DNA of 8,055 nucleotides from an uncultured Clostridia bacterium (GCA_945221685.1 CALYNN010000069.1:1-8055), one strand, 5' to 3'. Counted from the first letter of the stretch, positions 1 through 6,513 are shown. Numbers and translations are program-made. The notes: generated from the sequence alone by a model not told the origin.

Positions 1-1263
1 GTGGGAGGCGGCGTCAGAGAGCTCGCTTTAATCAGAAAAATCTAGGAGTCCCCCCGAGTTGACAGCATTGCCTGCTGCCCGGGAAACGGCGGTATATCCT
101 ACGATGCCGAATGCTACAATGTTTCTGCAACAGACATTGACGGCGTAGTAGCACTCGCAAAGGAGATTAAGGCTGATTTTGTTGTGGTTGCTCCCGATGA
201 CCCGCTTGTTGCAGGAATGGTTGACGCGCTTAACGAGGCAGGCTTTGCCACCTTCGGTCCAAGAGCCAACGCCGCAATAATTGAAGGCTCAAAGGTATTT
301 TCAAAAAACCTTATGCTTAAATACAACATTCCCACTGCCGAATACAAGGTTTTTGACAATGCCGAGGATGTTATTGAATATATTAAAGAGAAAAACGAAT
401 TCCCCACCGTTATTAAGGCGGATGGTCTTGCTTTAGGCAAGGGTGTAATAATTCCCGAAAATCTTGAAGATGCTATCAGCGGCGTTAAGGAAATTATGGA
501 GGATAAAATTTTCGGTGCCTCCGGAAACAATGATGTTGTTGAGGAATTTCTTACCGGTCCGTAGGTTTGGGTTCTTGTGTTTTACGACGGTAAATGCGTT
601 AAGCCTATGGTATCATCAATGGACCACAAAAGAGCGTTAGACGGCGACAAGGGACTTAACACCGGCGGAATGGGAACGGTATCCCCTAACCCGTATTACA
701 CCGAGGATGTTGCAAAGGAATGTATGGAAAAAATATTTATTCCTACAATCAATGCAATGAATTCCGAGGGAAGAAGTTTTAAGGGCTGCTTATATTTCGG
801 TCTTATGATAACACCAAAGGGTCCCAAGGTTATTGAGTACAACTGCCGCTTCGGCGACCCTGAAACACAGGTTGTTTTGCCGAGACTTAAAACAGACATT
901 ATGGATATTTTTGACGCTATCAACAACGAAGCTCTTTCTGATTTAGACATAGAATGGTCTGACGAGGCTTGCGCCTGTGTAATTATGGCGTCAGGCGGCT
1001 ATCCGAAATCCTATCCAAAGGGAATTGAAATCAAAGGACTCGAAAAAGGACAGACTCAGGGCGTTACCGTTTATCACGCCGGCACCGCAATTAAGGACGA
1101 CAGGCTTGTTACCTCCGGCGGAAGAGTATTAGGCGTGACCGCTTTAGGTAAAAATCTTGAGGAGGCCTTAAGTAAATCCTATGAGGCGGTGGGTAAAATC
1201 AGCTTTGAAAATGCTCACTACAGAAAAGACATAGGCAAAAGAGCATTAGAAGCAATAAAATAA
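1..1263 (+). CDS. purD: Phosphoribosylamine--glycine ligase (GAR synthetase), 5'-partial and interrupted by two in-frame TAG codons
   Basis: PurD catalyses the ATP-dependent joining of 5-phosphoribosylamine and glycine to give GAR, the second step of purine synthesis, in the cytosol. Frame 1 reads as PurD from base 1 to TAA at 1261-1263 (420 codons). About five N-terminal residues (typically M-K-I-L-V) lie off the left edge. Visible family marks are the ATP-grasp segment K-A-D-G-L-A-L-G-K-G (about 415-444), G-G-M-G at 664-675, and the metal/ATP-site stretch R-F-G-D-P-E-T-Q at about 847-870; the C-terminal domain fills 990-1260. The frame is broken by TAG at 43-45 and TAG at 562-564. The second sits where the family has Glu in G-P-E-V-S, and the Ser two codons on reads Trp. 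Near the 5' end the conserved G-G-G-G-R-E-H-A reads G-G-G-V-R-E-L-A. No Shine-Dalgarno site precedes the GTG at 577, so a restart there is unlikely. Identity is very sure. Whether the gene is truly broken is doubtful; sequence error is the likelier cause. Confidence 0.93.
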
Positions 1264-1265
1264 TG

Positions 1266-1293
1266 AACAAATTATAAAAAATTACAATTTGTT
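1266..1293. other. Inverted repeat between purD and the transporter promoter
   Basis: The arms AACAAATT (1266-1273) and AATTTGTT (1286-1293) pair perfectly over 8 bp with a 12-nt AT-rich loop. The repeat begins three bases after the purD stop and ends two bases before the TTGACA -35 box at 1295. It could be a weak purD terminator, but it has little G/C and no T-tract. It could also be an operator next to the -35 box. Neither role can be decided from the sequence. Confidence 0.35.
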
Positions 1294-1294
1294 G

Positions 1295-1323
1295 TTGACA
1301 ATTATACAAAACGGAATTATACT
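1295..1323 (+). promoter_or_regulatory. Sigma-A promoter for the adaptor-permease unit
   Basis: The -35 box TTGACA (1295-1300) is a perfect consensus, the spacer is exactly 17 bp, and the -10 box TATACT (1318-1323) matches 5 of 6. Transcription should start near 1330, giving a leader of about 42 nt rich in A and lacking G/C structure. This is the best promoter in the window and predicts strong basal expression of the transporter genes, unless the inverted repeat at 1266-1293 binds a regulator. Confidence 0.85.
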
Positions 1324-1371
1324 TATTTTGCAAAATAAACAAATAAATAAATAAAAGCAGAGGTTAGTTTT

Positions 1372-3147
1372 ATGGCGACAGTAAAGAAAAGTAAGAAAAG
1401 GGTAATAGTACCAATTTGTATTGTACTTGTTATCGCCATTGTTGCCGGTTCAATTTTTGCATTTGCAAAATCCGGCAGTGGTGAAGAGGTAGAATTACAT
1501 ACTATTACTACAGACGACATTTTTGAAACAGTATCCCTTACAGGCGAGGTATCTGCCGGATTATCTAAGGAATACAAGGTTGGCACAGTTGCAACCGTAA
1601 AAGAGGTTAATGTTAAGGTTGGCGACAATGTAAAGAAAGGCGATGTGCTTGCAACCTTTGATGTTAGCGAGCTTAACGACCAGGTGGCTTCGCTTCAGTC
1701 AAGCTACAACAGCGCCCTCAGCGCATATAACAGCGCTTCAAAGTCGCAGAAAACCGCAACAGAAAATGCAAAGGAGCTGAAGGGCGAGATTGCTTCTCTT
1801 GAGAAGAAGGTAAAGAAGCTTGAAAAGGCGGCTTCCACAACAAAGAAGGCTACCACTATTTCAACAACCAAATCAACAACGACCACAAAGCCTTCCCATT
1901 CAAGAAAGCCGATTACAACAAATACAACAACTACTACGGCTCCCAGCTCAAGCACAACTACTACCACAACAACTACAAAAGCTCCCTCATCGGGCGGCTC
2001 TGTAACAGTACCGACTACACCGGACTATACTGCAAATATTGAAGAGCTTGTAGCCTCTCTTTCAGAGCTTAACAAAACTCTCACTCAGATTACAGATGAT
2101 TTGAATACTCTTGCAAAGGCAACAGAGCTTATTGCAAATGTTGTTTCCCAGGCTATTGCAAACGGTAATTTTGACAGCGATGTAATTGCACAGGAGGTTG
2201 GCGCAGCTCTTAGTCAGGCTGTTAAAGAAGGAATTATTGATTCTACAAACCTTATAATTGAAAGCGGTCTTGCTGTTAAAATGGTAGAGGCTGCAGTTTC
2301 TCAAATAGATTTTCAGGGCATTGCAGACGCAGTTATGAATTCAAATAATGTAACTCTTACCGCAGCAGAAATTCAGCTTGCTTCTAAGAATGCACAATAT
2401 GCAATATACAAAGCACAGTCAAATGAAACAGTGCTTGACGCACAGAGAACTGCAGTTGATGCCTCAAAGAAGGCTCTTGACACATTAAAGAAGCAGCAGG
2501 CAGAGCTTGCGGCAGGCTGGACTGCTGATTTTGACGGAACAATTACTGCAGTTGATATTACACCGGGTGCACAGACCACCGTGCTTACATCAGGTATTAC
2601 TCTTGAAAATCTTGACACTATGGTTGCAACCTTAAGCTTAAGCGAATATGATGTTCACAAGGTAAAGGTTGGTATGCCGGCAACAATTACAACAGCTTAC
2701 GGAAAATATGCAGGTGAGGTTGCGTCTATTGCACCTACCGCAACAGGCGGCTCTGAAACATCTATTCTTGACAGCGTAGGCTCCATGGCAGGCATCAGCG
2801 GACTTTCAAGCCTTACCGCTTCAGGCGCAGGTGTTGAATGTCAGGTATCAATTAAGGATACCGATGAAAACATTATTGCAGGCTTTGACGCAGATGTTGA
2901 AATTGAAACAGGCGAATATCTTGGCGTAGTGGTAGTTCCGATTGAATCCATTAAGCTTGAAAAAACAGGCTCATATGTTTACCTTTATAACGAAGAGGAT
3001 AAGACTGTTACTAAGACTCAAATAGAAACAGGTGCAGTATCCGACTCCTGCTACGAGGTAACATCAGGTCTAAAGGTGGGCGACAGAATTATCTCTGCTC
3101 CCGAAGCAACATACAAGGAAGATACCTTTAAGGTAAAGGTTAAGTAA
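1372..3147 (+). CDS. Membrane-fusion (periplasmic-adaptor-like) subunit of a MacAB/YknXYZ-type ABC transporter, with Thr-rich insert
   Basis: This is a 591-aa HlyD/MacA-family adaptor, anchored in the membrane and projecting outward to work with the permease encoded next. Start ATG 1372 has AGAGG at 1359-1363. In order: a basic N-tip (K5-R10), one membrane anchor (about 11-32), the first half of the lipoyl/barrel-sandwich domain (about 68-97, with V-G-D-N-V-K-K-G-D at 83-91), helix 1 of the hairpin (about 98-154, Lys-rich at its end), a Thr/Ser/Pro-rich stretch (155-217), a long helical region (about 221-380), the second lipoyl half (W-T-A-D-F-D-G-T-I at 383-391), a beta-barrel (about 410-515) with a Gly/Ser/Ala-rich loop (457-487), and a membrane-proximal domain (about 516-591). 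Typical YknX-like adaptors are around 350-450 aa, so this one is long because of the 155-330 insertion. The permease gene follows after 12 nt. No lipobox is apparent. Substrate unknown: antibiotic, peptide and envelope-component export are all possible. Confidence 0.87.
   Translation: MATVKKSKKRVIVPICIVLVIAIVAGSIFAFAKSGSGEEVELHTITTDDIFETVSLTGEVSAGLSKEYKVGTVATVKEVNVKVGDNVKKGDVLATFDVSELNDQVASLQSSYNSALSAYNSASKSQKTATENAKELKGEIASLEKKVKKLEKAASTTKKATTISTTKSTTTTKPSHSRKPITTNTTTTTAPSSSTTTTTTTTKAPSSGGSVTVPTTPDYTANIEELVASLSELNKTLTQITDDLNTLAKATELIANVVSQAIANGNFDSDVIAQEVGAALSQAVKEGIIDSTNLIIESGLAVKMVEAAVSQIDFQGIADAVMNSNNVTLTAAEIQLASKNAQYAIYKAQSNETVLDAQRTAVDASKKALDTLKKQQAELAAGWTADFDGTITAVDITPGAQTTVLTSGITLENLDTMVATLSLSEYDVHKVKVGMPATITTAYGKYAGEVASIAPTATGGSETSILDSVGSMAGISGLSSLTASGAGVECQVSIKDTDENIIAGFDADVEIETGEYLGVVVVPIESIKLEKTGSYVYLYNEEDKTVTKTQIETGAVSDSCYEVTSGLKVGDRIISAPEATYKEDTFKVKVK
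1834..2022 (+). repeat. Low-complexity Thr/Ser/Pro-coding tract inside the adaptor gene
   Basis: Codons 155-217 of the adaptor are dominated by Thr (ACA/ACT/ACC/ACG mixed) with Ser, Lys and Pro, including runs of five and eight consecutive Thr. Because synonymous codons are mixed, this is protein-level low complexity and not a simple DNA microsatellite, although short AC-rich stretches such as 1916-1935 and 1951-1978 approach one. Such linkers are common in surface proteins of Ruminococcus-like Firmicutes, typically extended and sometimes O-glycosylated. Confidence 0.8.
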
Positions 3148-3151
3148 GGAG
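3148..3151 (+). promoter_or_regulatory. Ribosome binding site supporting a GTG start for the permease
   Basis: GGAG begins on the base after the adaptor's TAA stop and lies 8 nt before GTG at 3160. The spacing is ideal and the N-terminus it gives matches the MacB/FtsX permease family (a short amphipathic lead into the first membrane helix), so GTG 3160 is the start. Confidence 0.8.
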
Positions 3152-3159
3152 ATTTCAGC

Positions 3160-4410
3160 GTGAATATTAGTGAAAGTCTGAAAATCGCCGTAAAATGTAT
3201 TAAAGCCAACTGGATGCGCAGTCTTCTTACTATGCTTGGTATCATAATCGGTATCAGCTCCGTAATTATGATTATCGGCGCAGGTACGGGCGTACGAGAT
3301 TACATTGTAGGTCTTATAGAGGATATGGGCTCCAATGCAGTTTTAGTCAGCGTTGACGCAACATCGGCTACCGACAATGACTATATTACCCTTGACGATG
3401 TGCAAAACATTAAAGACAAGGTAAACGGTGTTGAGAGATGCTCGCCCATGCTTGTGGGCTTCGGCAGAGCTACTATTGATAAAACCGCAACAGAAGCTAC
3501 TGCAATGCTTATAGGTGTTAACAGCGATGTTCAGTTTGCTTTACCGAACAACTGTGTTTACGGCAGATTTTTTACCGATGAGGAATACGATGCAAACGCA
3601 CCCATTGCAGTTATAGGTACTAATTCCGCCGATATGGCTTTCGGCTATCAGGATGTTACAAACGAATATATAACCGTAAGCTCCAGCGGAAAATCAATGA
3701 AAATTAAGATATGCGGTGTTGCAAATATCGACGCTCTTGCGAGCTCTGTGGGCGGCGGAAATATGATGTCGAATATGTTTTCAACAGGCACCGACAATGT
3801 GATTGTGGCTTTGTTTATGCCCTGTACCACTCTTACTCAGATAACCGGTGCAAATTCAAATTTAGGCAGCGTATTTGTTATTGCCGAGGAAGGCAAAAAT
3901 TACGACGCAGTCGGCAATGCTGCTGTTAACTATCTTAAGTCTGCCCACGGCAATTACTCGAATAATATGTACACTGCTCAAAACATGGCAACATATGTTG
4001 AAATTGTAGATATTATTATGTCTGTACTTACAGCATTTATTGCCTGTGTCGGTGCTATATCGCTTATTGTTGGCGGTATAGGCGTTATGAACATAATGCT
4101 TGTTTCGGTAACCGAACGAACACGAGAGATAGGAATACGAAAATCGCTGGGTGCTAAAACAAAAATTATTACACTGCAATTCTTAACAGAGTCAATAATA
4201 CTGTGTCTTATAGGAGGAATAATAGGTGTTACGATAGGTATTGCCGGCGCGTTTGTCGCATGCTCAATCATAGATATAACGCCTAACATTACATGGTGGC
4301 TTATCCTTATTGCCCTACTGTTCTCCTGCGGCGTAGGCTTATTCTTCGGAATTTATCCTGCAAGGAAGGCGGCTAAAATGAGTCCTATTGACGCATTGAG
4401 AAGCGAATAA
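3160..4410 (+). CDS. MacB/FtsX-type ABC transporter permease
   Basis: A 416-aa permease with the four-helix MacB layout. Membrane helix 1 is at about 20-41, the extracytoplasmic (MacB-PCD-like) domain at about 45-275, helix 2 at about 283-314, helix 3 at about 343-370 and helix 4 at about 378-400. The cytoplasmic loop after helix 2 carries T-E-R-T-R-E-I-G-I-R-K-S-L-G-A (318-332), the family's ATPase-coupling motif. The C-terminus Y-P-A-R-K-A-A-K-M-S-P-I-D-A-L-R (399-414) is equally typical. It has no nucleotide-binding domain of its own, unlike fused Gram-negative MacB (about 650 aa), so it needs a separate ATPase, which is not encoded nearby. MacB-type transporters act by mechanotransmission, driving an adaptor to expel substrates from outside the membrane; here the partner is the upstream adaptor. 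The gap is 12 nt, so the two are co-transcribed and end at the 4432-4464 terminator. Confidence 0.92.
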   Translation: MNISESLKIAVKCIKANWMRSLLTMLGIIIGISSVIMIIGAGTGVRDYIVGLIEDMGSNAVLVSVDATSATDNDYITLDDVQNIKDKVNGVERCSPMLVGFGRATIDKTATEATAMLIGVNSDVQFALPNNCVYGRFFTDEEYDANAPIAVIGTNSADMAFGYQDVTNEYITVSSSGKSMKIKICGVANIDALASSVGGGNMMSNMFSTGTDNVIVALFMPCTTLTQITGANSNLGSVFVIAEEGKNYDAVGNAAVNYLKSAHGNYSNNMYTAQNMATYVEIVDIIMSVLTAFIACVGAISLIVGGIGVMNIMLVSVTERTREIGIRKSLGAKTKIITLQFLTESIILCLIGGIIGVTIGIAGAFVACSIIDITPNITWWLILIALLFSCGVGLFFGIYPARKAAKMSPIDALRSE

Positions 4411-4431
4411 ATAAAATACAGATAATAAAGG

Positions 4432-4464
4432 TAATTCCGCGCATTTGTGCGGAATTATTTTTTT
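4432..4464 (+). terminator. Rho-independent terminator of the adaptor-permease unit
   Basis: The stem TAATTCCGC (4432-4440) pairs with GCGGAATTA (4449-4457). The inner G4441-T4448 wobble and C4442-G4447 pair reduce the loop to ATTT. Seven T residues follow (4458-4464). It lies 21 nt after the permease stop and closes the unit before any ATPase gene could be included. Confidence 0.92.
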
Positions 4465-4465
4465 A

Positions 4466-4494
4466 TTGCATATATGTGTAAATTATGATAGAAT
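4466..4494 (+). promoter_or_regulatory. Extended -10 promoter for the sugar kinase gene
   Basis: -35-like TTGCAT (4466-4471), 17-bp spacer, TG at 4486-4487, and -10 TAGAAT (4489-4494, 5 of 6). The weak -35 box is compensated by the TGn extension. It begins right after the terminator T-tract, so the kinase is transcribed on its own from about 4501, with AAAGGG (4518-4523) as the ribosome site. Confidence 0.62.
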
Positions 4495-4530
4495 TTAGTA
4501 TATATGAAACACTCTTGAAAGGGAATAATT

Positions 4531-5625
4531 ATGGAAAACATCAACAGTATAATAGATAAATTTAATTTTAAGGGTACTCTGAAAAAATGCGAGCCGTTTG
4601 GTTCGGGCCATATAAACAGTACATATTTTGCAGTTTTTGACGATTGCGGTACCGAGAGAAAGTATATTATTCAGCGTGTAAACACATCTGTTTTCAAGCA
4701 GATTGACGAGCTTATGGAAAATGTTTTTTCAGTTACCTCGTTTCTGCGTAAAAGGATTAAAGCAGAGGGCGGAAATCCCGATAGAGAAACCCTTCACTAC
4801 ATAACTACTGCCGACGGCAAAAAATACTACAGGGCGGAAAATGGCGAATGCTTCAGAGCTTATATCTTTGTAGATAACAGCATTTGCTACGACAGCGTTG
4901 ATTCTCCCGAGGTATTTGAAAAAAGCGGTATTGCCTTCGGTAAGTTTCAAAGATACCTTTCCGACTTCCCTGCCGAAACGCTTTTTGAAACAATTCCGAA
5001 TTTTCACAACACTGCCTGGCGATATGAAAATGAATTTTTGCCGGCACTTGAGGCTAACAAAAGCGGCAGAGCCGTTAACTGTTCAAAAGAGATAGAATTT
5101 GTTAAGGCGCACAGAGCTGATTGCTCCCGTCTTGTTGACCTAACGGAAAAGGGTGAGCTTCCCTTAAGAGTTACCCATAACGACACAAAGCTAAACAATG
5201 TTATGTTTGACGCCGATTCAGACGACGCCATATGCGTTATTGACCTAGACACCGTTATGCCCGGCCTTGCACTTTATGATTTCGGTGATTCTATTCGTTT
5301 CGGTGCAAACACCTGTGCCGAGGACTGCGACGATTACGAGGCGGTAAAAATCAATCTTGACTACTTTAAGTCATATGCAAAGGGCTTTTTAAGTCAGGCA
5401 GGCAAAAGCTTTAACAAGTGCGAAATAGACAACCTTGCTTTTTCGGCTTTACTGATGACCTTTGAGTGCGGTATGAGATTTTTAACCGACTACATAAACG
5501 GTGACACCTATTTTAAAACGGCTTATCCCGAGCACAATCTTGTTAGGGCAAGAAATCAGTTTGCCCTTGTTGCCGATATGGAAAAGCATATGACGGAAAT
5601 GGAAGAAATCATAAAAAATCTTTAA
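4531..5625 (+). CDS. APH-fold kinase, probably N-acetylhexosamine 1-kinase-like
   Basis: A 364-aa protein of the aminoglycoside phosphotransferase/choline kinase fold. The N-lobe has F-G-S-G-H-I-N-S (23-30), a glycine-rich nucleotide loop of the form seen in NahK-like proteins, with a likely ATP-binding Lys44. The catalytic loop is H-N-D-T-K-L-N-N (216-223, H-x-D-x4-N pattern, base Asp218). The metal-binding segment is I-D-L-D-T-V-M-P-G (237-245), followed by D-F-G-D (250-253). The H-N-D-T-K-L-N-N plus D-T-V-M-P-G combination and the length resemble bifidobacterial NahK (about 360 aa), which phosphorylates GlcNAc/GalNAc at O-1 in mucin and milk-glycan use. Related annotations include 'mucin-desulfating' and generic phosphotransferase, so the substrate is not certain. 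Start ATG 4531 has AAAGGG 7 nt upstream. The gene stands alone between its own promoter and a terminator; no lacto-N-biose phosphorylase is nearby. Antibiotic resistance is an unlikely role. Confidence 0.82.
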   Translation: MENINSIIDKFNFKGTLKKCEPFGSGHINSTYFAVFDDCGTERKYIIQRVNTSVFKQIDELMENVFSVTSFLRKRIKAEGGNPDRETLHYITTADGKKYYRAENGECFRAYIFVDNSICYDSVDSPEVFEKSGIAFGKFQRYLSDFPAETLFETIPNFHNTAWRYENEFLPALEANKSGRAVNCSKEIEFVKAHRADCSRLVDLTEKGELPLRVTHNDTKLNNVMFDADSDDAICVIDLDTVMPGLALYDFGDSIRFGANTCAEDCDDYEAVKINLDYFKSYAKGFLSQAGKSFNKCEIDNLAFSALLMTFECGMRFLTDYINGDTYFKTAYPEHNLVRARNQFALVADMEKHMTEMEEIIKNL

Positions 5626-5632
5626 ACGAACA

Positions 5633-5657
5633 AAAGCCCTTCATAGCGAAGGGCTTT
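5633..5657. terminator. Bidirectional terminator between convergent genes
   Basis: AAAGCCCTTC (5633-5642) and GAAGGGCTTT (5648-5657) form a perfect 10-bp stem with the 5-nt loop ATAGC. On the plus strand a T-rich tail (TTTAATTATTTATATT) follows. On the minus strand the A-rich left arm supplies TTTT. It lies 8 nt after the kinase stop and 29 nt beyond the phosphatase stop, so it can end both convergent transcripts. Confidence 0.9.
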
Positions 5658-5685
5658 AATTATTTATATTATCCGCAGGAGAGCC

Positions 5686-6402
5686 TTAATGTCTCTCCTT
5701 ATCGTTATAGCACTCACAATATCTGCCGGCAAAGGAAGGCTCCTCTCCGCCTGCATACAGGTGGCTTATATCGGCAAACTGCTGGCAGCGAAAAACGGCT
5801 ATCCCCTTTTCTCTTTCCTCTGTTATTAGCGTTGTAACAGAGGTTGGCAAGGCTATAAAGTTGTGCCAAAGCACCATAGGCGAGCAGGAAAAAATATGAG
5901 AAAGAATAACGCACTCCACACCGAAATGGCAGAAAAGCACCACGGTATCATGATTTGAATTCATAACCTTATAGTAGCTGCCGCAATGCTCATATCCGTG
6001 CTTTTTCAGCAGCTCGTCTATACCGTCACAAACCTTTTTATATTCCTCTGTAACATTTTTACTTTGCATAAGCTTAGTTGTGTTCCACTTATCCCTGTTG
6101 TAGTAATCGGGGTTAACAGTCCATTCCGACGGCAAACGGTCCCAACAGCTTTTAACAATCAGTCCCTTTCTGACCATACCCTGAAACTCCTGAAGCCAAG
6201 GCAGAATCTCAGCGTCCCTGTTTAAGCGGTTAAGGGTAAAGGAAGCGGTGTCCTTTGCTCTGCCTAAAGGAGAGCAGTAAAAGGCGTCAACATTAAGCCT
6301 GCAAAGCCTGTCGGCAAGAAGCTCTGCCTCTTTAAAGCCTTTTTGGGTTAGGGAGTCCTTAACATAATCAGGGTCACCATGGCGAACAATTATCAGCTTC
6401 AT
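5686..6402 (-). CDS. Histidine phosphatase family protein (phosphoglycerate-mutase-like)
   Basis: With the start at 6402 the protein is 238 aa. The N-terminus M-K-L-I-I-V-R-H-G-D has the R-H-G catalytic motif (R7, H8, G9; H8 is the expected phospho-acceptor). S-P-L-G-R-A (44-49) supplies the second Arg, Glu72 is a candidate acid, and C-H-F-G (158-161) carries the second catalytic His159. These complete the branch-1 histidine phosphatase active site. The family includes cofactor-dependent phosphoglycerate mutases and many broad small-molecule phosphatases. The long middle section with several Trp (87, 94, 106) does not match classical GpmA, so a phosphatase is likelier than a mutase; substrate unknown. 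A longer reading from GTG 6411 is rejected because that GTG lies inside the Shine-Dalgarno site. The gene is divergent from glycerate kinase and shares its control region, which suggests but does not prove a link with phosphoglycerate metabolism. No membrane segment or signal peptide. Confidence 0.88.
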   Translation of the reverse strand: MKLIIVRHGDPDYVKDSLTQKGFKEAELLADRLCRLNVDAFYCSPLGRAKDTASFTLNRLNRDAEILPWLQEFQGMVRKGLIVKSCWDRLPSEWTVNPDYYNRDKWNTTKLMQSKNVTEEYKKVCDGIDELLKKHGYEHCGSYYKVMNSNHDTVVLFCHFGVECVILSHIFSCSPMVLWHNFIALPTSVTTLITEEREKGIAVFRCQQFADISHLYAGGEEPSFAGRYCECYNDKERH

Positions 6403-6408
6403 AGCTAT

Positions 6409-6415
6409 CACCTCT
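6409..6415 (-). promoter_or_regulatory. Shine-Dalgarno site fixing the phosphatase start at 6402
   Basis: The minus strand reads AGAGGTG here, six bases before ATG (6402-6400). An in-frame GTG at 6411-6409 forms part of this site and has no ribosome site of its own, so the start is the downstream ATG, giving the standard M-K-L-I-I-V-R-H-G opening. Confidence 0.82.
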
Positions 6416-6429
6416 CACATCTTATAATA

Positions 6430-6458
6430 ATTTTACCACATTTGATATATTGTTGTAA
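6430..6458 (-). promoter_or_regulatory. Promoter for the histidine phosphatase gene (overlaps the opposite promoter)
   Basis: On the minus strand: -35-like TTACAA (6458-6453), a 17-bp spacer, TG at 6438-6437 of an extended -10, and TAAAAT (6435-6430, 5 of 6). The start point would be near 6423, leaving a leader of about 20 nt that includes the ribosome site. The -35 is poor and the region is AT-rich, so this is a reasonable but not decisive call. Confidence 0.5.
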
Positions 6459-6470
6459 ATATGATAAAAT
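6442..6470 (+). promoter_or_regulatory. Promoter for glycerate kinase
   Basis: -35 TTGATA (6442-6447, 4 of 6), 17-bp spacer, TG at 6462-6463 and -10 TAAAAT (6465-6470, 5 of 6). Its TGATAAAAT core resembles the TGATAGAAT of the promoter at 4466-4494. Transcription would begin near 6477, followed by AGGAG at 6501-6505 before ATG 6514. It interlocks with the minus-strand promoter at 6430-6458. Confidence 0.7.
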
Positions 6471-6481
6471 ATTAACAACAA
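6450..6481. other. Inverted repeat flanking the glycerate kinase -10 box
   Basis: TTGTTGT (6450-6456) and ACAACAA (6475-6481) are perfect 7-bp inverted arms separated by 18 bp that contain the -10 box (6465-6470). The left arm also covers part of the minus-strand -35 box. The placement fits an operator for a dimeric regulator of both genes. AT-rich sequence yields such repeats by chance fairly often, so the role is tentative. Confidence 0.35.
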
Positions 6482-6513
6482 GAATTTAAACATCTATTTT
6501 AGGAGATAAATTA

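Noticed and set aside
43..564. Possible TAG recoding, since both purD breaks are TAG and all normal genes end in TAA
   Set aside because: The sites would call for different residues (Glu at 562), neighbouring conserved residues are also altered, the mannosidase break is TAA, which is the normal stop here, and no suppressor tRNA is visible.
577..1263. Independent gene starting at GTG 577
   Set aside because: It is the continuation of PurD after the stop, with no ribosome site and no reason to be a separate domain start.
1331..1371. Repeated AAATAAATAAATA in the adaptor leader as a possible regulatory repeat
   Set aside because: Short A-rich unstructured leader, common ahead of well-translated Firmicutes genes; too short and simple to support a special role.
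1704..1967. Minus-strand Val-rich reading frame opposite the adaptor
   Set aside because: Low-complexity antisense of Thr codons (GTT/GTG read as Val); no start signals.
1820..2005. Plus-strand Gln/Pro-rich reading frame overlapping the adaptor
   Set aside because: It is the frame-shifted shadow of the Thr-rich tract and has no ribosome site.
3862..4289. Two overlapping minus-strand frames opposite the permease
   Set aside because: Odd composition, overlap with each other and with a clear family protein on the plus strand; shadows.
5986..6225. Plus-strand frame opposite the phosphatase
   Set aside because: Lies inside a gene with complete catalytic motifs on the minus strand and has no ribosome site.
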